A DNA stretch of 64,000 bases, taken from Bacteroidaceae bacterium (GTDB lineage Bacteria; Bacteroidota; Bacteroidia; Bacteroidales; Bacteroidaceae). The position numbers and the translations under genes were made by a program. Of the stretch, positions 51,775-61,278 are shown one piece after another (within the stretch, counting starts at the first letter, position 1; every line of letters starts with the position of its first letter). Under the pieces are notes generated by a model. That model was not told where the DNA came from, ran no database searches, and saw only the letters and a program-made list of their open reading frames with translations. The stretch lies in assembly GCA_016280445.1 (NCBI GenBank), contig JAEEGS010000038.1:1-64000 (forward strand). The letters are read 5' to 3'.

Positions 51775-54402
51775 TTAGAACTCTTGGCCGAGGATGAAGT
51801 GGAACTGTCCACCGCTGTAACTCTTGGAGCCGTTGATGTTATCGAAGCCGTATGCCCAGTCAATACCCATCAGGCCGACCATCGGGAGGAAGAGGCGCAC
51901 ACCGACACCGGCAGAACGCTTCATGTCGAAGGGGTTGAACTTCTTCATCTCCGTCCAGGCATTTCCTGCCTCAGCAAAGGCGAGGCCATAGATGTTGGTG
52001 GAGCCATTGAGCATGAGTGGGTAACGCAATTCGAGCGTCATGCGGTCGTAGGCATAGCCATAGTTGTATCCTTGGGTGAGGGCACCGTTGTCATAACCTC
52101 TCAAACCGATGGTTTCTGAGTAGTAGGTGGATGAGTATCCAGACATACCGTCACCACCGACATAGAAGGTCTCGAAAGGTGACTTTTTGTATTTGTTGTA
52201 ATGACCGAGCAAACCGAAGTCAAAGCGGCTCATCAGCACAAAACATTTGCGGCTCTTGCCGAGTGGTATGTAGAAGCGTGAGTTGAACTTCCACTTGTGG
52301 TATTCAATCCATCTGTACTTTCGGCTCATGTCCCTTTGATAGTTGGCATCGTAGTAGTTGGTGGCCATGTGTTTGTAGTCCACTCCGTCGAAGAGAGAGT
52401 AGGGTGGAGTGAAGGAAACGGATGCGCTGATTTGTGAACCACTGCGTGGGAACATTCCGTTGTCGATAGATGTACGGGACAGGTTGAGTGTTAGGTTGAT
52501 GTTGTTGCAGTTACCGTTCTGGATGATGAAGTATTCCCATTCCTTCATCATGTAGCGTGTATAACCCAGCGATGCCGTGAAACGGAAATTGTTGTCAGGC
52601 CAAGTGAGTCGCTTTCCGAAACCGATGTTGAGGCCGAGAAGTTCGATGTACTTGTCGGGGTCGTAGTAACTGGAGTAGTTGTTATAGTAACTGCTGTTGT
52701 AGTTGCCAGTGCCATAGAGCATGGAGTAGTAGTTGTTGTAGTAGGCACTGTTGTAGTAACTGCTGCTGATGTCGGTCTGACGCGAGAAGAACGCGCTGAC
52801 GGAGAACTGGTTCGGGCGTTTGCGGCCAAACCAGGGGTCAAGGAATGAGATGCTGTATGACTGGTAGTACGTACCATTGGTGGAGGCACTGATTTCCAGT
52901 TCTTGTGCATCGCCTTGTGGGATGATGCCTCGGTGATTGCGGTTCTTGCCAAAGAGGTTGCGCATGGAGAAGTTCGTGAATTTCAAACCCACTTTACCGA
53001 TGATACCTGTTTGACCCCAACCGAGTGAGAACTCAATCTGGTCGCTGGCCTTAGGCACAAGACCGAGGTTGAGATCGACCGTTCCGTTCACACGGTCGGG
53101 CACAGGCTTGAAGTCTATCTGCTCTGGGTCGAAGTGTCCCATCTGGGCAATCTCTTGATAAGACATCTTGTAGGCATCCATGTTGAAGAGGTCGCCAGGT
53201 TTGAGCAGCAGTTCGCGGCGGATAACTTCCTCATAAACACGGGTGTTACCGTAAATCTTTATTTTGTTGATGGTTGCCTGTATGCCTTCGTAGATACGAA
53301 TCTCCAGGTCGATGGAATCGCCATCTACATCGACTTCCACGTCGTTGACTTGGTTGAACACGTATCCCTCGTTGAAGTAGAGGTTGCTCACGGCCATATC
53401 ATCCTCGTGCAGACGTTTCTGGATGTGCTTCTTGTTATAGACATCACCTCGTTTCATCTGCAAAGTGTGGTTGAGCATGTCTGTGCTGTAGATGGAGTTA
53501 CCCACCCAGTGGATGTCGCGCACATAGTATTTGATTCCTTCATCAATGTTGAGGTACACATCCACCATGTTGTTGCCGAGGTCAACCACGCTGTCAGAGG
53601 CAATGAAAGCATCGCGGTATCCCAGTTCGTTATACTTCTCAATCACGCGCTCCTTATCCTCCTCGTACTTCTCTTTGATGAATTTCTTGGCCTTGAAGAG
53701 ACTCTTGAAACCTTTCTCGTTGGTCTTCTTCAACAGACCGCCCGAGAAGAAGCCACCATGGAATTTCTTGGTGGAAATGTGTTGGTTACCAGTGATATGA
53801 ATCTTGTTCACCTTCACCTTCTCCTTCTTGTCGATGTTGACATCCACGATGAGTTGGTCATCATTGGCAGGGTCGTCGCGCTGCACAATCTCCACTTCTG
53901 CGTTCTTGAAACCTTTATCGTCGAAATATCTCTTGATGACAATCTTTGCTTGGTCAACTCTGTTAGGCGTGAGTTGGTTGCCCTTCACCAGTCCGATTTT
54001 CTCTTGCAAATCATCATGTTCCGACTTCTTCACGCCATTGATGTTCAGCTGTGACACACGTGGACGCATGGTGAGGAAGATTTTCAGGTACACCTTATCG
54101 TCTACAATGCTGTCCGCCTCAATTCTTACGGCTGAAAAGAGTCCATGTTTCCAATATCGTTTGATGGCCTCCGTAATCTCGTCGCCTGGCAGAGAGATGG
54201 TTTCTCCCACGCTGAGTCCGGAGAGGCCAATCAGTATGTAGTCTTCGTAGTTTCTGACACTTTCAACAGCGATTCCTCCAATCTCGTATTTCTGACTCTT
54301 GCCATACACGATGTTGGGCTTCTCTTGCACCTGTGCCCTTAAGCATGCCAGCGAAGAGAGAAGAAATGCGGCAGTGAATATGATGAATCTTAAAATCCTC
54401 AT
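51775..54402 (-). CDS. bamA: Outer-membrane assembly factor BamA
   Basis: 875 residues. A signal peptide (IIFTAAFLLSSLACLRAQ) is followed by five POTRA domains (about 35-430; for example VSQLNINGVKKSEHDD and RDIHWVGNSIYSTDML). The 16-strand Omp85 barrel ends in the aromatic C-terminus FHFILGQEF. It inserts beta-barrel proteins into the outer membrane. A Tyr/Asn/Ser-rich insertion of about 45 residues (SSYYNSAYYNNYYSMLYGTG and following) expands an extracellular loop near residues 540-590. The L6 region motif is present near the end. Essential gene, set between uppS and the Skp genes as usual in Bacteroidetes. Confidence 0.96.
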   Translation of the reverse strand: MRILRFIIFTAAFLLSSLACLRAQVQEKPNIVYGKSQKYEIGGIAVESVRNYEDYILIGLSGLSVGETISLPGDEITEAIKRYWKHGLFSAVRIEADSIVDDKVYLKIFLTMRPRVSQLNINGVKKSEHDDLQEKIGLVKGNQLTPNRVDQAKIVIKRYFDDKGFKNAEVEIVQRDDPANDDQLIVDVNIDKKEKVKVNKIHITGNQHISTKKFHGGFFSGGLLKKTNEKGFKSLFKAKKFIKEKYEEDKERVIEKYNELGYRDAFIASDSVVDLGNNMVDVYLNIDEGIKYYVRDIHWVGNSIYSTDMLNHTLQMKRGDVYNKKHIQKRLHEDDMAVSNLYFNEGYVFNQVNDVEVDVDGDSIDLEIRIYEGIQATINKIKIYGNTRVYEEVIRRELLLKPGDLFNMDAYKMSYQEIAQMGHFDPEQIDFKPVPDRVNGTVDLNLGLVPKASDQIEFSLGWGQTGIIGKVGLKFTNFSMRNLFGKNRNHRGIIPQGDAQELEISASTNGTYYQSYSISFLDPWFGRKRPNQFSVSAFFSRQTDISSSYYNSAYYNNYYSMLYGTGNYNSSYYNNYSSYYDPDKYIELLGLNIGFGKRLTWPDNNFRFTASLGYTRYMMKEWEYFIIQNGNCNNINLTLNLSRTSIDNGMFPRSGSQISASVSFTPPYSLFDGVDYKHMATNYYDANYQRDMSRKYRWIEYHKWKFNSRFYIPLGKSRKCFVLMSRFDFGLLGHYNKYKKSPFETFYVGGDGMSGYSSTYYSETIGLRGYDNGALTQGYNYGYAYDRMTLELRYPLMLNGSTNIYGLAFAEAGNAWTEMKKFNPFDMKRSAGVGVRLFLPMVGLMGIDWAYGFDNINGSKSYSGGQFHFILGQEF

Positions 54403-54448
54403 GTATATTATATATAATGTATTGCTTTACTTGTTCGCGTGTATTGCT

Positions 54449-55189
54449 TTACTTATTCTCGGTTACTTGTTCGCCAGTCTTGCCGAAACGGCGTTGACGA
54501 TGCTGATAGTTCACGATGGCCTTGCAGAATTCTTCCTCGCCAAAGTCGGGCCAGTAGGTCGGGGTGAAGTAGAACTCAGAGTAGGCGCTTTGCCACAGCA
54601 GGTAGTTGCTCAGACGTTCTTCACCGCCCGTGCGAATCATCAGTTCTGGTTCAGGCATGAAGTTGGTGGTAAGATGCTCGCTGATAGTCTCCTCTGTGAT
54701 GTCTTCAGCGTTCAGTTCTCCGTCTTTCACTTTTTGGGCTATTTGTCTGGTTGCCTCTGTGATTTCCCATTTTGAGGAGTAGCTCAGGGCAAGCACCATG
54801 CAGGTTTTTGTGCCTTTTTCTGTTTTCTTTTCCAACTGGCGACAGGCATCCTGCACAACGGGTGGCAGTCGCTTGATGTCGCCAATCACTTTGAAGCGGG
54901 CATCGTTCTTCAAAAAGATTTCTTCCTCCAGATTCTTGAGCAACAGCGTCATCAAGGCGGCTACTTCTGCCGCTGGACGATTCCAGTTCTCAGTGGAGAA
55001 CGTATAAAGTGTCAAATAGTCGATGCCCAGTTGCACCGAGGCAGTCATGATGTCACGCACGCGTGCTACACCTTCTTGGTGGCCGAAAGTGCGTTCTTTA
55101 TTGCGCGCTTGCGCCCAACGTCCGTTGCCGTCCATGATAATGGCCACATGGTGTGGCAGACGAGTCATGTCTATTTGTTCTTTATACAT
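54449..55189 (-). CDS. uppS: Undecaprenyl diphosphate synthase (isoprenyl transferase)
   Basis: 246 residues. A cis-prenyltransferase that makes the undecaprenyl carrier for peptidoglycan and surface glycans. Motifs: [14 protein letters not shown] with the catalytic Asp, [21 protein letters not shown], and the C-terminal [20 protein letters not shown]. Normal length. It precedes bamA by 46 bases in the envelope operon. The sequence [11 protein letters not shown] is as in bacterial enzymes. A second start six codons downstream is possible but the annotated ATG is well placed. Confidence 0.96.
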   Translation of the reverse strand: MYKEQIDMTRLPHHVAIIMDGNGRWAQARNKERTFGHQEGVARVRDIMTASVQLGIDYLTLYTFSTENWNRPAAEVAALMTLLLKNLEEEIFLKNDARFKVIGDIKRLPPVVQDACRQLEKKTEKGTKTCMVLALSYSSKWEITEATRQIAQKVKDGELNAEDITEETISEHLTTNFMPEPELMIRTGGEERLSNYLLWQSAYSEFYFTPTYWPDFGEEEFCKAIVNYQHRQRRFGKTGEQVTENK

Positions 55190-55237
55190 AGTGTTTCTTT
55201 TTTTGCTAAGTTTTTAGTGAGGCAAGATGCTCCTGTT

Positions 55238-55921
55238 TCAGTTGTTGCACTTGCGGTATTTGGGGCAGAGGTCGTAGGAGAGGAAAATCATCGTCCACGA
55301 GTAACTGTCCTTGTTCTTCAACAGGCCGCTCTTGACGCGGTAAGGATCCTCGATACCATCCAGTTTGTCACCCATGGTGAAGCGCATGGTCCAGTCTATT
55401 CCCACGTTGAGTCGGGGTTTGAGTTTATATTTGACCCCGAAGCCCAGCGGAATGTTCATGGTTAAAGCCTTGTTGCCGTAGGTGAATCCCAAGCCTGCCT
55501 GGATGTAAGGCGTTAGGCGTTTGTGCCCTTTGTAGCTGTTGCCCATTCCGTATCCCCAGAAGTTCATCTCATATTGGCAACCCACATCGACGAGTGAGTT
55601 GTTGAATTTCCATTTTTGCCCGTTGGTGGCTGGGTATCTGTTCTTTTGGGTCGCTGCATTTCCTTTCACGCTGCCGTAACCGATGTCGAATTTCAAGGCC
55701 ATGCGCGGGTTCATGTTGTAGCGCCCCATCAAGCCACCTGCCATCGTCACGTTCTTGTAGAATCCGCCCAGATTGGCATCTCCCATGTAGAATCCGGGGC
55801 CTCCCATGGCGCCCAGTTCCAGCGCATACTCCAGTTCTTGGGCTTTTGTGCTTGATGTGCCTCCTAACCCAAAGAAGAAGGAGAAGAGGGCAACGCTTAT
55901 TATTGTATAGAGCCTTGCCAT
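55238..55921 (-). CDS. Outer-membrane beta-barrel protein, DUF6089 type
   Basis: 227 residues. Signal peptide (IISVALFSFFFGLGGTSSTKAQ) and alternating strands with aromatic girdles: YALELGAMGGPGFYMGDANL, MALKFDIGYGSVKG, LTPYIQAGLGFTYG, LNVGIDWTMRFTMGDKLDG. It matches the DUF6089 family found just upstream of uppS and bamA across Bacteroidales, probably an eight-strand barrel. The start overlaps the DUF6242 gene by 22 bases. No function known; the conserved location ties it to outer-membrane biogenesis. The C-terminus is hydrophilic (CPKYRKCNN). Confidence 0.87.
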   Translation of the reverse strand: MARLYTIISVALFSFFFGLGGTSSTKAQELEYALELGAMGGPGFYMGDANLGGFYKNVTMAGGLMGRYNMNPRMALKFDIGYGSVKGNAATQKNRYPATNGQKWKFNNSLVDVGCQYEMNFWGYGMGNSYKGHKRLTPYIQAGLGFTYGNKALTMNIPLGFGVKYKLKPRLNVGIDWTMRFTMGDKLDGIEDPYRVKSGLLKNKDSYSWTMIFLSYDLCPKYRKCNN

Positions 55922-57255
55922 ACTTTGCCGTTTTCCTGAATAATCCAGAGTTCCTTGCCTACAGCAGCGATGCTTGCGGCTCCGTTGGCTGCATCAAGGT
56001 TGCTGGGCACGGGGTACATCTTCGTTTGCGGATGCCATGTGATGCCGTTGTCGTCTGAGCGGTACAGGTATTTGTAGTTGCCCGATTCTGCTCCGATGGC
56101 ATATAATGCGCGTTTGTAGTAGGTCATGCTGAAGTTGGCGAGATGTGGCAATCCGTAGGGGTTGTCTGCAGTCACCTGTATGTAGGTCCAATCCTGGTTG
56201 GGGCTTTCTTCTTGAGATGACACTTTGTACCAAGAGACTCCATTCTTGTCGTTGTTGCTGGAGAGGCCAGCCATCACCGCCGTGCAGAGGCTGCTGTTGG
56301 TGTTGGAGGCGTAGAATGCCGAGTGGCAGTTGCTTTCAGGCAGCATGTCGAGGTCGGTCATTCCTTGTGGCTCCCATTCGCTGAGGTCGTTGGTCGCGAT
56401 GATGGCGCCTCCGTCGTAGGCATAGAGATAATAGGCATCTGCGGCCAACAGACGTGTCACCGTCTGGTTGGATGCTTTCTCCCAAGTGGCGGCCAGTTGG
56501 GCAGGGGTGGAGGTGTAGATGTATCCATCGTCGCCAAGGCCGTAGAATTTGTTGTTGAAGTAGGTGATGGAGCCACCGTCGACAGGAATGGTGACGGGCA
56601 CGCTCCATGTGGTTGCGTCATCATCGTTTGCGAATGTCACAACCGGTTCTCCTTCAGCGTTTTGAGAGAAGACGAACACTTTCTCGTCCGCATAGAACAC
56701 CTTGCTTGAGCCTGCAATGGCGAGGTCGGACGTTTTCTCTGTCCATTTGAGCGTGTCGGTGCTGACTTGGTGCTTGTAGAGATCCACCGTGTAGGTTCTG
56801 GACGATAATCCGTTGGTTGACACGCACAGGAGTTCCACTGTCTTGCTGAAGTCGAGGGAGTCTCTGCCCGATGAGAGCGGGTAGTAAATATCGTCCTCCG
56901 CATTCTGTTTGGCATAGACATTGCCTTGACTGGTGAAGTAGGGCATCACACGCGTGATGTTGGCCCAGTCGGGCAGCGAGTCGACCACGTGGATGTATCC
57001 ATTCAGTTGGTCGATGTTGAAGTAGATGTCGGAGCCCAGGATGGTTCTTGCCACGATGGTGTCGGTGGCATTTCCCTTGCTGTCGTATTTTTTGACGGTG
57101 ACGTTGCTGGTGATGTTTCCCACCGAGAATGCCACGATGGCGCACTGTGGTGAGGAATCTGTATGGTCGTTGCTGCCTAAACAAGACGACATGAGCAACG
57201 TCAGCGCCAGTGCCATGCTTGTCCAGAGCGTATGTGTGATGGTCTTTTTCTTCAT
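55900..57255 (-). CDS. DUF6242-type lipoprotein with beta-propeller-like repeats
   Basis: 451 residues from the ATG at 57255. Lipoprotein signal LALTLLMSSCLGSN. After about 150 residues of beta-rich sequence come repeated segments typical of a propeller: VFYADEKVFVFSQNAEG, ITYFNNKFYGLGDDGYIYTS, YYLYAYDGGAIIATNDL, YKRALYAIGAESG and YLYRSDDNGITW. This matches DUF6242 of Bacteroidales, which resembles sialidase/BNR-type propellers. Anchored in the envelope, role unknown. First gene of the eight-gene envelope operon. A weak TAATTTTG promoter box lies about 35 bases upstream. Confidence 0.8.
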   Translation of the reverse strand: MKKKTITHTLWTSMALALTLLMSSCLGSNDHTDSSPQCAIVAFSVGNITSNVTVKKYDSKGNATDTIVARTILGSDIYFNIDQLNGYIHVVDSLPDWANITRVMPYFTSQGNVYAKQNAEDDIYYPLSSGRDSLDFSKTVELLCVSTNGLSSRTYTVDLYKHQVSTDTLKWTEKTSDLAIAGSSKVFYADEKVFVFSQNAEGEPVVTFANDDDATTWSVPVTIPVDGGSITYFNNKFYGLGDDGYIYTSTPAQLAATWEKASNQTVTRLLAADAYYLYAYDGGAIIATNDLSEWEPQGMTDLDMLPESNCHSAFYASNTNSSLCTAVMAGLSSNNDKNGVSWYKVSSQEESPNQDWTYIQVTADNPYGLPHLANFSMTYYKRALYAIGAESGNYKYLYRSDDNGITWHPQTKMYPVPSNLDAANGAASIAAVGKELWIIQENGKVWQGSIQ

Positions 57256-57385
57256 TGTTCGTAATGAGCCAATATACAAAACGGTGCAAAATTACGAACA
57301 ATTTTTGCATCTACGAAGTGAAACGCCCGATTTTAACGGATTTTATGCTATATTGGGAGCTATTTAACAGCAATTTAGCATATTC

Positions 57386-58087
57386 TCACTCATTCTTCAG
57401 CATCTCGCACAGTTCTTTCATGCCTTCGCTGGCTCCTTTCATGATGTGGCGGATGCCCAGCGAGGGGTTGTAAGGCACGTCTTTGGGGTCGATGAGGTAA
57501 ATCTTGCAGCGCTCGTTGGTGAAGTTCAGCAATCCGGCTGCCGGATAGACGTTGAGCGAGGTGCCGATGACCACCAGAATGTCTGCCTGACTCACTTTCT
57601 CAATGGCCGGCTCAATCATGGGCACACTTTCGCCAAACCACACGATGAAGGGACGCAACTGGCTGCCATCTTTGGCCTTGTCACCCATGCGGATGATGGG
57701 GTTGTCGGCGGGCAGGGTCACGATGCAGTTCGGGTCGTTGGGGTTGCGACTGGAGGTTGCCTTCATCAGTTCGCCATGCAGGTGGATGATGTGCTGAGAA
57801 CCAGCACGTTCGTGCAGGTCGTCCACGTTCTGTGTGACGACCGTCACGTTGAACCTGTCCTCCAGGCTTGCCACCAGTTTGTGGCCCTCGTTGGGGACGG
57901 CGTTTTTGAGTTGCTGGCGACGCTCGTTGTAGAACTTCTGCACGAGTTCGGGGTCGCGCTCGTAGCCCTGAATGCTGGCCACTGCCTCTACGGGGTACTG
58001 TTCCCAAAGGCCGCCACTGTCGCGGAAGGTGCTGATGCCGCTTTCGGCCGACATGCCTGCACCGGTTAGAAATACTAAGTTCTTCAT
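57386..58087 (-). CDS. Sir2-family NAD-dependent protein deacylase
   Basis: 233 residues from the ATG at 58087. The NAD-binding motifs are TGAGMSAESGI, TQNVDDLHERAG and GTSLNVYPAAG, with the catalytic His in IIHLHGEL. KFYNERR carries the Tyr-x-x-Arg pair that marks class III (desuccinylase/demalonylase) sirtuins such as CobB. The usual four zinc-binding cysteines are missing; only one Cys lies in the small domain (DPNCIVTLP). The protein probably folds without zinc, as seen in several Bacteroidetes relatives. It removes acyl groups from lysine using NAD. Stands alone, with a TGTTACA array upstream. Confidence 0.92.
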   Translation of the reverse strand: MKNLVFLTGAGMSAESGISTFRDSGGLWEQYPVEAVASIQGYERDPELVQKFYNERRQQLKNAVPNEGHKLVASLEDRFNVTVVTQNVDDLHERAGSQHIIHLHGELMKATSSRNPNDPNCIVTLPADNPIIRMGDKAKDGSQLRPFIVWFGESVPMIEPAIEKVSQADILVVIGTSLNVYPAAGLLNFTNERCKIYLIDPKDVPYNPSLGIRHIMKGASEGMKELCEMLKNE

Positions 58088-58197
58088 GTTCAACAGGTTT
58101 TATACAGGTTTGTTTGGATTGTTTCTCTCTTGCTGGTGGGCGGCTTCGTGTCGCCCTGTTGCCTCAGTGTCAATGCCGCTTTGATTCCTCTGCTTTT

Positions 58198-58281
58198 GTA
58201 ACACTTGTAACAGTTCCAGTGTTACAAATGTTACACCGTCACTGTTACAAATGTTACACTGTGTGTGTTACAAGTGTTACA
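58198..58281. repeat. Array of eight TGTTACA heptamers
   Basis: Complement copies at 58198-58204 and 58206-58212. Direct copies at 58220-58226, 58229-58235, 58243-58249, 58252-58258, 58266-58272 and 58275-58281. Same core and mixed orientation as the array at 988-1087. Confidence 0.88.
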
Positions 58282-58309
58282 TTTTGTAGGTCTCGCAAGT
58301 GGCAGTTCG

Positions 58310-59083
58310 TTAGTAGGCAACCTTGCATTGGATGCCGAGTTGCCGCACCCGTTCGCCGATGGCGTCCAGCACTTCAGGTTCGGCCTTTTTCAACTGGTGG
58401 GCAGGGGTCTCGCGGTCAATTGTGTAAATCATCACTTCGCGAGGCTGTATCTCGCCAACGGTCTTCAGCCAGGGCAGCACGAACGCCTCGCCCGTGTTGT
58501 CTGCCGACTGTCCTGCGTGCTCGCCTTTCATGAACATCGTCTGGATGATGCAGCGGTTGCCAAATTCCTTCAGCCGACCGATGATTTTCTCCACATCGTA
58601 GGTGCCGTTGGGGCGGTCGATGTGCTGAATATAGTCAGCCGAGATGGTGTCGAGTTTGCAGATGTTGTTGTCCACCCTGCAGAGGGCATCGAACACCGGT
58701 TGCCGCAAGATTTGGGTGGCGTTGGTCAAGACACTCACCTTGGCGTTGGGGAAATATTGGTCGCGCAGCGCCAGCGTGTCGTCGATGATTTCAGCGAAGT
58801 GGGGATGAAGGGTCGGCTCTCCGTTTCCGGCAAACGTGAACACGTCGGGTGTGGGGCCTTCAGCCTTCATCTTGACGAGTTGGGCCTCAAGGGCTTGGCG
58901 CACTTCCTCTCGTGTTGGCATCTTCTGCTTGGGCACGAAATCGTGGTTGAACCCGCACTCGCAGTAGATGCAGTCAAACGAGCAGCACTTGCCATCGCCA
59001 GGCAAGAGGTTGATGCCCAGCGACACGCCCAGACGGCGGCTATGAATGGGGCCAAAAATGGGAGATGGATAGATGACGGTCAT
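58310..59083 (-). CDS. Radical SAM protein
   Basis: 257 residues. The iron-sulfur cluster motif KCCSFDCIYCECG (Cys-x3-Cys-x2-Cys) lies near residue 35, after an SRRLGVSLGINLLPGDGK lead. FTFAGNGEPTLHP is the SAM-binding GEP motif and VSVLTNAT the next barrel strand. It belongs to the radical SAM group often annotated as Fe-S oxidoreductase or wyosine-like/activating-type enzymes; the substrate is unknown. No extra cluster-binding Cys set is evident in the C-terminus. Follows the PAP2 gene by 39 bases. Confidence 0.85.
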   Translation of the reverse strand: MTVIYPSPIFGPIHSRRLGVSLGINLLPGDGKCCSFDCIYCECGFNHDFVPKQKMPTREEVRQALEAQLVKMKAEGPTPDVFTFAGNGEPTLHPHFAEIIDDTLALRDQYFPNAKVSVLTNATQILRQPVFDALCRVDNNICKLDTISADYIQHIDRPNGTYDVEKIIGRLKEFGNRCIIQTMFMKGEHAGQSADNTGEAFVLPWLKTVGEIQPREVMIYTIDRETPAHQLKKAEPEVLDAIGERVRQLGIQCKVAY

Positions 59084-59122
59084 GATGTTGAGATTTGATG
59101 CCCTCGTCTGTTGAAGGCACTC

Positions 59123-60088
59123 TTATTGAGGAGAATTGGATGTCTTGTGGATGCGGTTAAAGAGCCAACTCGTCAGCCCAAAAAAGAGCAGGGCGGTGAA
59201 GAAACCGCAAATGGAGTCGATGAGGTAGTGCGCCTGGATGTAAACCGTTGCACAACACAGCAGCAGGTAAAGCGGCATCATCACCCAGAAGAGCCACTTG
59301 TTGCGGGCTTTCCAAGCCAGCAGCATCGTCACCGTGCTCATGCCCACGTGGCTGCTTGGGAAGGCGGCTGTAGGACGTTCTCCCACTTCCTGTGCTCCCA
59401 ACACGAGTTGACTGAAGATGCCCTTGATTTCAGGCATCAGCATCTCCGTGTGTGTCTGAAAATAATAGCCGACGGCAGGGAATACGCCTGTGTCGGCGGC
59501 TTCCACACCCACCGCCTTGAAATAATATTGAGGACCGGCCACAGGCAGAAACTCATAAATCAGATAGAAAAGGAAGAAGGAGGCGAGGAACACGAAACCC
59601 GCCTTGTCCGCCTGCGGATAGCGGCAGAGCAAGTAGAAGATAAGTGTGGCTCCCATCATGTAATAGTAGGCATAGTAGCCCATATTGAATGCCTCGCTCC
59701 AGAACGTGCTGGTCACGACCGTGTTGAACACCAATGCTGGTTGGCAACCGAAGAGCGTCTGGTCGATGCCGGCAAAGATGTGGTCGAGATAGGGGAGTTG
59801 GGAACAGAAATCATAGGTCTCTGGATACCAGAAGATGAGGCCAAGCAGCGGTGGAACAACGCGCAAGATGCGGAGGGCGCGGCAAGGATAAAGGCGGTAG
59901 ACACCATACATGGCTCCCATCGCTCCCAACATGATGAGTCGGGTGACCATCATGCCCATCGGGTCGGCCAATCCGTTCCAATAGAAACCAATGAGGAGGG
60001 TGGTGAACGCCATGTAAATCAGCGTGATGCTCTCCATGCTCCACAGCCCCTTCTCGTAATCTTTCTTGAAATAATCTTGTAATGTCAT
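59123..60088 (-). CDS. PAP2-superfamily membrane phosphatase/transferase
   Basis: 321 residues from the ATG at 60088. Six or more membrane helices. The C-terminal half holds the PAP2 active site: AAFPSSHVGMSTVT (motif 2, PSSH) and YIQAHYLIDSICGFF (motif 3, with the catalytic His and Asp). Motif 1 (KxxxxxxRP) is present as EVGERPT. The order resembles AUR1/inositol phosphorylceramide synthase-type enzymes, which Bacteroidales use in phospholipid or sphingolipid headgroup transfer. Substrate not certain. It is 29 bases downstream of the epimerase gene, so the two are likely cotranscribed. Confidence 0.82.
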   Translation of the reverse strand: MTLQDYFKKDYEKGLWSMESITLIYMAFTTLLIGFYWNGLADPMGMMVTRLIMLGAMGAMYGVYRLYPCRALRILRVVPPLLGLIFWYPETYDFCSQLPYLDHIFAGIDQTLFGCQPALVFNTVVTSTFWSEAFNMGYYAYYYMMGATLIFYLLCRYPQADKAGFVFLASFFLFYLIYEFLPVAGPQYYFKAVGVEAADTGVFPAVGYYFQTHTEMLMPEIKGIFSQLVLGAQEVGERPTAAFPSSHVGMSTVTMLLAWKARNKWLFWVMMPLYLLLCCATVYIQAHYLIDSICGFFTALLFFGLTSWLFNRIHKTSNSPQ

Positions 60089-60117
60089 TTGTCTGTTCTT
60101 GATTTGGGTCGGTGATT

Positions 60118-61143
60118 CTATATCCAACCGTTTTCTTTATACCAAGCGATGCACTCTTTCACTCCTCTTTCCAATGGCCATTTAGGCACATAGCCAAGGT
60201 CTTCCCTCAGTGGCGTGATGTCGCATTGCCAGTTGCGTTGGCGCATGATTCGGTATTTATCGCCATTCAGCGTGCTGGCCTTGTGGGTGAGATGCGAGAA
60301 AAATTCCGATACGGCACAAATCACATACAACAAGCCAATCGGTGCCGTGATGTGGAACACTTGCTTGACACCTAACTCCTTCTGGATGAGGTCGCTGAAT
60401 GCACGGCTGGAGTAGTTCTGCCCGTCGCTCACCAGATAGGCTTTCCCATTCGCCACACCCCCTTTTCCGATAGCGGCAAAAATGGCGCTGACGAGGTCGC
60501 GTACATACACAAATGTGAGCACCTGCTTCTTGAAGCCTGCTCCGAAGTCGATATGTTGCTTGATGCTTTTGGCCATCATGAAATAGTCCTTCTCGCGTGG
60601 GCCATATACGCCAGTGGGACGGAAAATGGTGCAGGAAAGATTCTTTTTCTGTGAGAGGAACACCTCGCTCTTCACCTTGCTTTCCCCATACGCCGTGTTG
60701 GGTTGAGGCTTGTCGGTTGTGAGCATATCGTTGTAGGTTCCGTCAGCATTCTGTTCCTCGCGGATGGGGCCTAACACACTGAGGCTGCTCACATAGAGAA
60801 ACTGTGCCGGCAGCATGTCGAGTTCATCCAGCGTGTTGACCAGATTCTGGGTGCAGATATAATTGTGCAGGTCGAAATCTTCCCGTTTCAGGCACTTCGT
60901 CGCTCCTCCGGCGTGGATAATGACATCCCATCGCCCCACTTCCTTCTTGTAGTCAGTGAGTTGCCCCTTCAGCCGTTCCGCATCGGTCATGTCGAGCGTG
61001 GCAAACTTCAGGCGTTCGTCTTTCAGCCATCGGCGGCTTGAATGTTCCCTCATGCCAGCCCATGTTTCCATGCCGCGTTTCAGTCCTTCCTCGCAAAGAA
61101 AACTGCCGATGAAACCGCTCGCGCCAGTCACTAAAATCTTCAT
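60118..61143 (-). CDS. NAD-dependent epimerase/dehydratase family protein
   Basis: 341 residues from the ATG at 61143. An extended SDR: ILVTGASGFIGSFLC binds NAD(P), VIIHAGGAT follows, and the catalytic pair is in YVSSLSVLG and TAYGESKVKSE (YxxxK). FRPTGVYGPREKDYF and VYVRDLVSAIF are typical of sugar-nucleotide epimerases and of the 3-beta-hydroxysteroid-dehydrogenase-like lipid branch. The hydrophobic segment ITAPIGLLYVICAVSEFF near the C-terminus suggests membrane association. With a PAP2 enzyme next to it, a role in lipid modification is plausible. The true substrate is unknown. Confidence 0.88.
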   Translation of the reverse strand: MKILVTGASGFIGSFLCEEGLKRGMETWAGMREHSSRRWLKDERLKFATLDMTDAERLKGQLTDYKKEVGRWDVIIHAGGATKCLKREDFDLHNYICTQNLVNTLDELDMLPAQFLYVSSLSVLGPIREEQNADGTYNDMLTTDKPQPNTAYGESKVKSEVFLSQKKNLSCTIFRPTGVYGPREKDYFMMAKSIKQHIDFGAGFKKQVLTFVYVRDLVSAIFAAIGKGGVANGKAYLVSDGQNYSSRAFSDLIQKELGVKQVFHITAPIGLLYVICAVSEFFSHLTHKASTLNGDKYRIMRQRNWQCDITPLREDLGYVPKWPLERGVKECIAWYKENGWI

Positions 61144-61163
61144 GCTTTCGTTCAATTTGGCGG

Positions 61164-61193
61164 CAAAGTTACGACTTTTTACCCTATTTTCAA
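61164..61193 (-). promoter_or_regulatory. Promoter of the epimerase/PAP2/radical SAM genes
   Basis: On the minus strand TTG (61193-61191), 19 bases, TAACTTTG (61171-61164), 21 bases before the ATG. Confidence 0.75.
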
Positions 61194-61278
61194 CATTTTA
61201 ACGGCTTTGTCTTGTTTTTATCCGAGAAAAAGGGCTAAATTTACACGGAAACTGAAAAACTCAAAAAATAGAAGGACT

